Source: Mycolicibacterium sp. P9-22
Lineage (GTDB): Bacteria > Actinomycetota > Actinomycetes > Mycobacteriales > Mycobacteriaceae
Direction of reading: 5' to 3'
Assembly: GCF_008329585.1 (NCBI RefSeq)
Contig: NZ_NPKP01000007.1
Location: 1-64,000 of the forward strand
Length of the DNA stretch: 64,000 nucleotides
The translations under genes and the position numbers were made by a program. Positions 58,068 to 64,000 of this stretch are shown here, piece by piece. Positions within the stretch are counted from its first letter, which is position 1; the number at the start of each line of letters is the position of its first letter. A model generated the notes under the pieces. It saw only the letters and a program-made list of their open reading frames with translations, had not been told where the DNA came from and made no database searches.

Positions 58068-59351
58068 TCATGCCGGACCTTTTTCTGCGGGCATCCGGGC
58101 CCGCAGGCTGTCGTAGATCGGCGGGGACTTCAGCAGCTCGGCGGCGAGTACGGCCGCGGCGGTCGCCGCCAGCATCGGCACCACCAGCGAGGTGGTGGCC
58201 GTCATCTCGATCACCAGCACGATGGCCGTCACGGGCGCCCGCACCACAGCACCGAAAAACGCCGCCATACCGACGATCGCCATCGGCACCACCAGCGACC
58301 AACTCTCTTGGGGCACAATTATGTTCAGGCCGCCAACGAACAACACACCCCACAGCGCGCCGACGGCCAGCAGCGGGGCGAACAGGCCACCGGGCACCGC
58401 GGCGGCATAGGACAACGGTCCGGCCACCACCCGGACCAACAGGTATCCCAGCGCCGTCGGTATTGCCAGCGCCCCACCTCCGACGATCAGTTGCGTCAGC
58501 TCGTCGCCGCCCCCGACGGCGCGCGGATCCACGAACGCCACCAGCCCGATGAGGGCGCCGATGACGGCCGCTTTTGCGATCGCCGGGATCCGTGGCACGG
58601 TGGACACACCGTCGAGGAACCACAGCACCAGCCGGCTGTAGAGGGCGCCGAGGCCGCCGGTGATCAGCCCGAAAACGATGAAGACGGGCACCAGGGTGCT
58701 CGCAGGTGCCGCGACCGGATCCACCTGGAAATCCGGCCGATCGCCCAGGATCAGCCGTGCACAGGCCACCGCGGTGGCGGCCGAGAACAGGGTCGCGAGC
58801 ACCGTGCGCAGGTGCACGGACCTGGTCGCCTCCTCGAGGGTGAACAGCGCCCCGCCGATCGGCGCGTTGAACGCCACCGCCAGGCCCGCACCGCCCAGCG
58901 CTGTCTGCATCATCCGCACATCGCGATCGTCCAGGCCGCCGCTGCGGGCGGCGTGAGCGCCGATCGCCGCGCCCATGTGAACGGTCGGGCCTTCGCGGCC
59001 GAGCACCAGGCCCGAGCCGATGGCGAGCAGTCCGCCGATGAACTTGGCCGGCAGCAGCAACAGGCTCGGCGGCCGGGCCGCGCCGCGGTACACGGCCTCG
59101 ACATGCTGGATACCGCTACCGGCCGATAGCGGCACCCAATGCACCACGGTGGCCGCCAGTGTCGCCCCGATGGCGGTCGCGACGATCGGCACCAGCCATC
59201 CGGGTCCCGGCAGGTCATGGGCCCAGGTGACCATGTCGACCCGCCAGTGGTCCGCGAGCTGCAGACACCACCGGAACGCACCGCCGACGAATCCGATGAC
59301 CACCCCGGCCAGGCTCGCGACCGTGCAGATCCAGACCAGGCCAGATTTCAC
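58068..59351 (-). CDS. ClC-family chloride channel/transporter
   Basis: 427-residue ClC protein with about 12 membrane segments. Selectivity motifs: GSGIQHVEA (GSGIP-like), GREGPTVHMG with the external gating Glu, and VPGGLFAPLLA (GGIFAP-like). LEEATRSVH keeps the internal proton Glu, so it is more likely a Cl-/H+ exchanger than a channel. It starts 10 nt after the upstream PLD gene stop and is co-transcribed with it. Confidence 0.93.
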   Translation of the reverse strand: MKSGLVWICTVASLAGVVIGFVGGAFRWCLQLADHWRVDMVTWAHDLPGPGWLVPIVATAIGATLAATVVHWVPLSAGSGIQHVEAVYRGAARPPSLLLLPAKFIGGLLAIGSGLVLGREGPTVHMGAAIGAHAARSGGLDDRDVRMMQTALGGAGLAVAFNAPIGGALFTLEEATRSVHLRTVLATLFSAATAVACARLILGDRPDFQVDPVAAPASTLVPVFIVFGLITGGLGALYSRLVLWFLDGVSTVPRIPAIAKAAVIGALIGLVAFVDPRAVGGGDELTQLIVGGGALAIPTALGYLLVRVVAGPLSYAAAVPGGLFAPLLAVGALWGVLFVGGLNIIVPQESWSLVVPMAIVGMAAFFGAVVRAPVTAIVLVIEMTATTSLVVPMLAATAAAVLAAELLKSPPIYDSLRARMPAEKGPA

Positions 59352-59361
59352 GCGGAGGCTG

Positions 59362-60804
59362 TCATTGCCAGCCGGCCAGCTCGTTGATCAAGCGGCGCAC
59401 ACTTCCGGTCAACGAACTCGGTACGTGATCGGGGTCCATCAGTTCGTTCTCGGCCAGCGGTCCCGCTTCGTCGGCCACCAAGTCCGGCGTCATCGGTTCG
59501 ACGGTTCTGCCGTGCCCGCGCAACGCCTCCACGGCCTGCAGGAAGGACCCGTGGTCGCGGACGGCGTCGTCGAAGTCCGCGACCAGCACGTCGAGGTGCT
59601 CGCTGATCAGCTGCCTGCGGACTGTCGCGATCAGTTCCCGGACGCTGTCCGTACTCGCCTCGACGGCGATATCGCATTCACTGTCGAAGCCCATCGATCG
59701 GTTGTTCAGGTTGGACGATCCGATGCGGAGCAACCGGTCGTCGATCACGATGACCTTCGAGTGCACGTAGATCGGTGTCCCGTTCGCGGTGACCGGCCAG
59801 TAGATGCCCAGCCGGCCGTGGTCGTCGGCGGCATGCAGTTCGGCGATCAGCAGGCTGCGGGCACTGTCCATCGACTGCTGTTCCAGCCGGCTTTCCGAGC
59901 GGCGCGGCAGGATGATGACGACCTCCGGCCCGTCGGGCTCCTGCAGGCGCCGGATCAGCGCCTCGACCAGCGGCCGCGCCGCGAGGTACTGGTTCTCCAG
60001 GTAGATGGTGTGCTCGGCGGCGGCGATCGCGGCGAGGTTCAACGCCTCGACCTCACGCGCTTCGTCGTTCTCGGGCAGCGCCGGGATGGTGCGCGCGATA
60101 CCCACCTCGATATCGCGCAACGCGGGTTCCAGGCCGCGCGGCCAGGTGGTGTGCGCGATATCGACCTCTCCCAAGGACCGGCCGGTGGCACCGTGCCACC
60201 GATCCCGGGCCACTTCCGACAGCGCCCGGGCGGCGGCACCGTTCACCGCGACGGCGACCTCGTGCCGGGGACCGTAGTTCCGGCGCAGCGGCTCGTCATC
60301 GAGGTGCTCGGAGGTGTCCCAGCGCCCGATGGTGAGATCGATGCCGCCGCAGAACGCGACGTCGTCATCGACGACGATGATCTTCTGATGATGGACAGCG
60401 CCGGTCGGATGTGCGCCATCCACGGCGAATCGAATTCGCTTGCCGCTGACGCGATTCAGGAGCGAAACGGGGGTGACGCCGTACCAGACGTCGTCGAACA
60501 CCGACAGCAGCCGCAGGTTGGATTTCAGGACGTGGATCTGGAGTCCGGCGCGCTTCCACAGCAGCCAGTACAGGAATGCCCCCAGTTGGTTCGGGCCGGG
60601 CATGGTGGGTTCGCCCGGCTCGAAGGTGGTTCCGGCGTCGAAATCCCAGCCGACGAGCAGGATGCGCTTCTGGGCACGCAGCATGGCCGCCTTGGTGTGC
60701 CGCAGATAATCCGCGCCGTCGACGATATAGGCGAACCGGTCCGCCGACGCCAGCCGCCAGCAGGTCTGACCTGCGACGAGTATCGGTTCATCCGATGTCG
60801 CCAT
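59362..60804 (-). CDS. Phospholipase D-like (cardiolipin synthase-type) protein
   Basis: 480 residues from ATG 60804, with GGAGGTGGT directly upstream. Two HKD motifs: HHQKIIVVDDDVAFCGGIDL (residues ~150) and HSKVIVIDDRLLRIGSSNLNNR (~360), the complete PLD superfamily active site. It hydrolyses or transfers phosphatidyl groups, e.g. phospholipase D or cardiolipin synthase. No N-terminal membrane helices, unlike Cls. Leads a two-gene operon with ClC, divergent from a TetR gene across two TGTCACT-type sites. Confidence 0.92.
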   Translation of the reverse strand: MATSDEPILVAGQTCWRLASADRFAYIVDGADYLRHTKAAMLRAQKRILLVGWDFDAGTTFEPGEPTMPGPNQLGAFLYWLLWKRAGLQIHVLKSNLRLLSVFDDVWYGVTPVSLLNRVSGKRIRFAVDGAHPTGAVHHQKIIVVDDDVAFCGGIDLTIGRWDTSEHLDDEPLRRNYGPRHEVAVAVNGAAARALSEVARDRWHGATGRSLGEVDIAHTTWPRGLEPALRDIEVGIARTIPALPENDEAREVEALNLAAIAAAEHTIYLENQYLAARPLVEALIRRLQEPDGPEVVIILPRRSESRLEQQSMDSARSLLIAELHAADDHGRLGIYWPVTANGTPIYVHSKVIVIDDRLLRIGSSNLNNRSMGFDSECDIAVEASTDSVRELIATVRRQLISEHLDVLVADFDDAVRDHGSFLQAVEALRGHGRTVEPMTPDLVADEAGPLAENELMDPDHVPSSLTGSVRRLINELAGWQ

Positions 60805-60834
60805 ACCACCTCCGCCCCCGAAGCTTGCGCGTCC

Positions 60835-60849
60835 TGTCACTAAGTGACA
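60835..60849. promoter_or_regulatory. TetR operator 1, perfect palindrome TGTCACTAAGTGACA
   Basis: Perfect 15-bp palindrome around a central A, 30 bp upstream of the PLD start and in the divergent promoter region of the TetR gene. Confidence 0.75.
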
Positions 60850-60858
60850 CGGTGGAGC

Positions 60859-60873
60859 TGTCACTGAGCGTCA
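60859..60873. promoter_or_regulatory. TetR operator 2, imperfect copy TGTCACTGAGCGTCA
   Basis: Degenerate copy of the preceding palindrome, 24 bp away start to start, ending at the ribosome binding site of the TetR gene. Confidence 0.6.
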
Positions 60874-60910
60874 GGAGGTCTTCACCATCGCCACCCAGGA
60901 TATCCGCGGC

Positions 60911-61531
60911 GTGCGCAATCCGAAGCAGGCGCAAGCGCGTCTCGCGGTCTCCCGCCACGCCTGCGCGCTTTTCTGGGAACGTGGGGTGTCGGCCACCAGC
61001 GGTGACGATATAGCCGCTGCCGCAGGGCTTTCGACCCGCACCATCTGGCGGTACTTCCGGAGCAAGGAAAGCTGCGTCGAACCGGTGCTGTTCCTGTCGG
61101 CACAACGCTTCATCGCCCAGGCCAACCGGTGGCCGGCCGAGCTCTCGCTCGCCGAGCACATGGCGGCCGATATGGCCGAACATCCGCTCAGCGAGCAGGA
61201 ACTCGCCGACGAGATCAGTGCGCTGCGCATTGCGACCATGTCCGCCGAGGAACCGGCGCTGCGTACGGCCTACCTGATGGTGCACGACGAGATGGAACGC
61301 GGCTTCGTACCCGTGGTGGCCCAGCGGCTCGGCCTACCCGACGGCGATCTCACCGCCCGCCTCTGCGCGGCCGCGGTGGTCGGCGCGTTTCGGGTCATCG
61401 ATGAAGATGTCGGCCGGCGGGTGATCGTCGACAAGGAGAAGGTCAGCCAGGAGGAGGCCCTGGCGCTGATCGACCGGGCGGTCCGGGACGCGACGAACGG
61501 ACGGTTCGGCGGGCCTACTTCCCCGCGTTGA
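60911..61531 (+). CDS. TetR-family transcriptional regulator
   Basis: 206 residues from GTG 60911. The HTH is SATSGDDIAAAAGLSTRTIWRYF. A strong AGGAGG (60873-60878) has no canonical start at the right distance: an in-frame ATC lies 8 nt downstream (60887) and GTG 60911 lies 32 nt away. Translation may therefore start at a rare ATC, adding eight residues, or at GTG. Divergent from PLD-ClC and its likely repressor through the TGTCACT palindromes. Its 3' end overlaps the GH6 gene by 17 nt. Confidence 0.88.
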   Translation: MRNPKQAQARLAVSRHACALFWERGVSATSGDDIAAAAGLSTRTIWRYFRSKESCVEPVLFLSAQRFIAQANRWPAELSLAEHMAADMAEHPLSEQELADEISALRIATMSAEEPALRTAYLMVHDEMERGFVPVVAQRLGLPDGDLTARLCAAAVVGAFRVIDEDVGRRVIVDKEKVSQEEALALIDRAVRDATNGRFGGPTSPR

Positions 61532-62516
61532 GCGCCAGATCGATCGCGTACTGGTTGACGAACGTGCCCGCGCCCGGCTCACCCCGTCCGCAGGACCCGT
61601 CGGATTCACCGACGCGCTTGACCCACAGGAAGGCGTCGACGTTCGGGTTGCCGGTGGCCGTCGTCGGCGGGACTCCCAATGCCCGGCCCTTCGGGTTGCA
61701 CCAGGCCGTGTCGCTGTCGCTTTCGGGACCGAGACCGTTGCGCGAGGTGTCGATGACGTAGTGCGAGCCACCCGTCATCCCCGAGATGGCATCGCCGTAG
61801 CCCATCTGCTCTTCGGTGGTGTAGTAGTTCGTGGTGTTCAGGCTGAAACCCTGCGCGCGGGCGACGCCGACATCGTTGAGCATGGCGGCCATCTTGTCCG
61901 CGCTCACCCAGCGCGAGTGCCCGGCGTCGATGTACACCGCGGCGGCCGGATCACGGGTCAGGGTGTCGACGGCGTAGCGGATCAGGTCGAAACGCTCGGC
62001 GCGCTGATCGGCCGACAAACAGTCGGCCATCGCGAGCGCATCGGGTTCCAGGATGATCGCGACCGGTGCTGCACCCAGGCCTGCCGAGATGGCGTCGATC
62101 CAGGCCCGGTAGCCGTCGGCCGACCCGAAACCACCGGCCGCGTAGCTGTAGCAGTCGCGGTGCGGGAGCGCGTAGATCGACAGCACCGGTGTGGCGCCCG
62201 CACCCTGCGCGGCGCCGACCAGCTTGCTCACGGTGCCGCCGACGGTAGACGCCGGGAAGGCCTGGTCCAGCCAGTACGCCTGCGGTGTGTTGGCGACGTA
62301 GTCGAGTTGCGGGCTCGGCGGGCTGGCACTCTGGGCGGCCCGCATCGCCTTGGAGATCGGGTCGACGTAGAACGGCTTACCGGCCAGCGGGTTGGCCTCA
62401 CTGGCCAGCTGGATACGCGGGGCCTGGACCGGGGACAGCGCGGTGGCGACGACGGCCGCCACGGCAAGGAAGGGGGCCAGCCACCGCACGGCGGTGCCAG
62501 CAGCGGAGGACGTCAC
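61515..62516 (-). CDS. Secreted GH6 cellulase (endoglucanase)
   Basis: 333 residues from GTG 62516. Signal peptide LAPFLAVAAVVATALSPV. Family GH6 motifs: VLSIYALPHRDCYSYAAGGF, IILEPDALAMADC with the catalytic Asp, YIDAGHSRW, GFSLNTTNYY and GESDGSCG. Similar in length and features to mycobacterial CelA1 (Rv0062-like). Two Cys pairs are visible. It degrades cellulose in soil, or mycobacterial cellulose-containing biofilms. Convergent with the TetR gene. Confidence 0.93.
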   Translation of the reverse strand: MTSSAAGTAVRWLAPFLAVAAVVATALSPVQAPRIQLASEANPLAGKPFYVDPISKAMRAAQSASPPSPQLDYVANTPQAYWLDQAFPASTVGGTVSKLVGAAQGAGATPVLSIYALPHRDCYSYAAGGFGSADGYRAWIDAISAGLGAAPVAIILEPDALAMADCLSADQRAERFDLIRYAVDTLTRDPAAAVYIDAGHSRWVSADKMAAMLNDVGVARAQGFSLNTTNYYTTEEQMGYGDAISGMTGGSHYVIDTSRNGLGPESDSDTAWCNPKGRALGVPPTTATGNPNVDAFLWVKRVGESDGSCGRGEPGAGTFVNQYAIDLALNAGK

Positions 62517-62641
62517 CCTAGGAAAGTTAGTGCGGCTGATTGTTCAGCGCCAATCGCCTAACGGCAGGTCAGCGCCCCGAAATGTGCTGGGCAAATGCCC
62601 ACGCGCGGCCCGTCACCGACTCGTCTGCGGCCAGCAACACC

Positions 62642-63289
62642 TCAGCCTTTGCGGTCGAGTCGCAGTTGCAGCCCGTCGATCACCACGTCGAGGCTGAACT
62701 CGAAATCATCGGCGGTGCCGGCGACCGCCCGGTTGGCGATGATCTCCCCGAGCAACGCGAACTGCCCGGCCGGCGCCGCACCGAGCACCCGGGTCACCTC
62801 GGAGGTGTGGTGGCTCCGCGATTGATCTCCCCCCAGCAGATCACGCGCCGCGGTGTAGGCGACACCGGACACCAGCGAGAGGATGTGACCACCCTCGGCC
62901 ACCGTGAAGCCGGCCGCCGTCAGCGACTCCAACACACGTTCGGCCAGTGCGAGGCTGTGCGTACCGCGCAACTGGACGTGGGTGGCGGTGGCCTGCAGAT
63001 GGACGACGCCACGGTGCAGTGCCTTGCCGTAGGCACGCAGCACGTCGGTCCACTCGGCATCGTCGGGGAGCACGAAGTCCCGCAGTTCGGCGTCGAAGAG
63101 GTCGGCGACCATCAGCTCGAGCAGCCCGCCGCGGTCACCGACGTAGTAGTTCAGTGAGCTGCGATCCACACCGAGGGCGTCCGCGACGGCCTGCATCGTC
63201 AGGTCCTCCGGCGCGATGGCGCGTGCCGCTTCGACGATGCGGGCCCGGTCGATGCGCGGTGGGCGGCCCCGCCGAGCGCCTGTCGTCAT
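62642..63289 (-). CDS. TetR-family regulator of the DapB-like gene (inferred)
   Basis: 215 residues from ATG 63289. N-terminal basic RRGRPPRIDRARIVEAARAI and HTH TMQAVADALGVDRSSLNYYV. C-terminal TetR_C domain. Divergent from the dehydrogenase-like gene across a 76-bp gap containing a nearly perfect palindrome that it probably binds. It ends 125 bp from the GH6 start; nothing is recognised in that gap. Confidence 0.9.
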   Translation of the reverse strand: MTTGARRGRPPRIDRARIVEAARAIAPEDLTMQAVADALGVDRSSLNYYVGDRGGLLELMVADLFDAELRDFVLPDDAEWTDVLRAYGKALHRGVVHLQATATHVQLRGTHSLALAERVLESLTAAGFTVAEGGHILSLVSGVAYTAARDLLGGDQSRSHHTSEVTRVLGAAPAGQFALLGEIIANRAVAGTADDFEFSLDVVIDGLQLRLDRKG

Positions 63290-63317
63290 TTCACGAACAT
63301 AGCGGCTGACGGCGTGT

Positions 63318-63343
63318 TAATTTTCCACGACCGTGAAAAATTA
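63318..63343. promoter_or_regulatory. 26-bp near-perfect palindrome between TetR and DapB-like genes
   Basis: From TAATTTTCCACG to CGTGAAAAATTA, centre at 63330/63331; only two of thirteen base pairs mismatch. It fills most of the 76-bp divergent region and is AT-rich at the ends, so it probably serves as the TetR operator for both promoters. Confidence 0.75.
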
Positions 63344-63365
63344 TCTCGAAAGAGGAGCCCCGGGC

Positions 63366-64000
63366 ATGCGCGTCATCCAGTGGACCACCGGAAAAGTCGG
63401 AAAGCTCAGCCTGCGAGGCATTCTCGATGACCCCCGACTCGAGCTCGCCGGTGTGTACGCCTACTCCGAGGAGAAGGCCGGCACCGATGCCGGGGAACTG
63501 TGCGGCCGCCCGGACACCGGGGTGACGGCGACGACCGATGTCGACGCACTGATCGCACTGCGCGCCGATGCCGTGCTCTACACGCCGTTCATGGCCGACG
63601 TCGACCACGTCGTGAGACTGCTGGAAAGCGGACTCAACGTCCTGAGCACGAACCTCTTCCTCAACGTCGGCGGTGTCCAGGGCGAGACCCGCGCGGCCCT
63701 CGCCGCGGCGTGCGAACGCGGCAACAGTTCGCTCTACATCACCGGTATCCATCCGGGCTGGGCGAACTCCATCACCACCGCCCTGACCGCGGTCTGCCGC
63801 GATGTGCAGTCGGTGACCATCGTCGAGGCGGCGGATGTCTCGGTGTACGAGTCGGTCGAAACCTGGGAGATGCTGGGCATCTCCAAACGCGAGGCCTCCC
63901 CCGATGTCATCGAGATCGCCAAGCTGGGGATGATCAGCTTCCGCGATTCGGTCGAACGGATGGGCGTGGCACTGGGTTTCGACGAATTCGACAGCATCGA
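63366..64000 (+). CDS. Dihydrodipicolinate-reductase-like NAD(P)H-dependent dehydrogenase (3' end outside window)
   Basis: First ~211 residues of a DapB-fold enzyme. MRVIQWTTGKVGKLSLRGI is the Rossmann start (GxxG variant), VYAYSEEKAGTDAGELCG follows, and the middle part ITGIHPGWANSITTALTAV resembles 2,4-diaminopentanoate dehydrogenase-like proteins common in mycobacteria. True DapB enzymes are shorter and have a different catalytic motif, so lysine synthesis is unlikely. RBS GAGGAG lies upstream of ATG 63366. Probably oxidises or reduces an amine or keto substrate; regulated by the divergent TetR. Confidence 0.87.
   Translation, partial: MRVIQWTTGKVGKLSLRGILDDPRLELAGVYAYSEEKAGTDAGELCGRPDTGVTATTDVDALIALRADAVLYTPFMADVDHVVRLLESGLNVLSTNLFLNVGGVQGETRAALAAACERGNSSLYITGIHPGWANSITTALTAVCRDVQSVTIVEAADVSVYESVETWEMLGISKREASPDVIEIAKLGMISFRDSVERMGVALGFDEFDSI

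Noticed and set aside
1..64000. CRISPR array, rRNA, tRNA or intact insertion sequence
   Set aside because: No regularly spaced repeats, no recognisable RNA genes and no transposase were seen on either strand.

Overview
The window is high-GC actinobacterial DNA, most likely from a fast-growing environmental mycobacterium (Mycolicibacterium type). Evidence includes an MmpS/MmpL pair, a mycofactocin-type SDR, an F420/LLM oxidoreductase, a DUF3516 helicase, a secreted GH6 cellulase, mycobacterial-type lipoproteins, abundant GTG starts, 4-nt ATGA/GTGA gene overlaps, SigF-like promoters and several apparently leaderless promoters. Two genes run off the ends: an MmpL at the left (minus strand) and a dihydrodipicolinate-reductase-like gene at the right (plus strand). 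I see no tRNA, rRNA, CRISPR array or intact insertion sequence.

Layout. 1-9.3 kb: mmpS-mmpL with a divergent TetR gene, a secreted Thr-repeat protein, a mycofactocin-type SDR, a cation/proton antiporter divergent from a TrkA-like RCK protein, and two small catabolic-type genes. 9.4-13.7 kb: an AveC-like membrane protein, a NorQ/CbbQ-type AAA ATPase and a NorD-type VWA protein in one overlapping operon, divergent from a TetR gene across a perfect 18-bp palindrome. 13.7-25 kb: a catabolic region with an ALDH-SDR operon, then (minus strand) a reductase-SDR-Rieske-small protein-TauD operon and a Rieske-small protein-amidohydrolase-MarR operon. One quasi-palindrome, TGNCAAGTASTTGATA, lies at all three promoters, so they probably form a single MarR regulon. 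A lower-GC accessory scar (16.0-17.35 kb) separates the ALDH operon from the rest.

25-31.6 kb: DUF3516 helicase, HxlR-SCP2 regulator, ArsR-VOC operon with an operator inside its promoter, a GH5-like glycosidase and a zinc alcohol dehydrogenase. 31.6-37.9 kb: a stress-type island of small proteins, a DUF6766 membrane protein, topoisomerase IB and flavin/pyrimidine reductases, several preceded by GTTT-N15/16-GGGTAT-like (SigF-type) motifs. 38.0-38.4 and 48.0-48.4 kb: two STAS (anti-anti-sigma-like) paralogues that share a conserved upstream element. 38.4-43.3 kb: a six-gene MoxR-DUF58-VWA-TPR operon. 43.3-48 kb: MarR, membrane, rhodanese, MarR-MFS and AraC genes. 48.4-57.9 kb: LLM oxidoreductase, lipoprotein, cutinase-like hydrolase, AraC, NAD(P)H-binding protein, ABC-F ATPase, and an ECF sigma factor with a two-domain YCII/DGPF partner. 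58-64 kb: a PLD-ClC operon with a divergent TetR gene, a GH6 cellulase, another TetR gene, and the DapB-like gene.

The most unusual part is 17.3-25.0 kb. It holds two paralogous Rieske oxygenase modules, each followed by an unrecognised ~110-residue partner protein. One oxygenase has its second Rieske histidine replaced by cysteine, and the linked amidohydrolase lacks the usual HxH metal motif. All functional statements come from reading the sequence; no database search was run.
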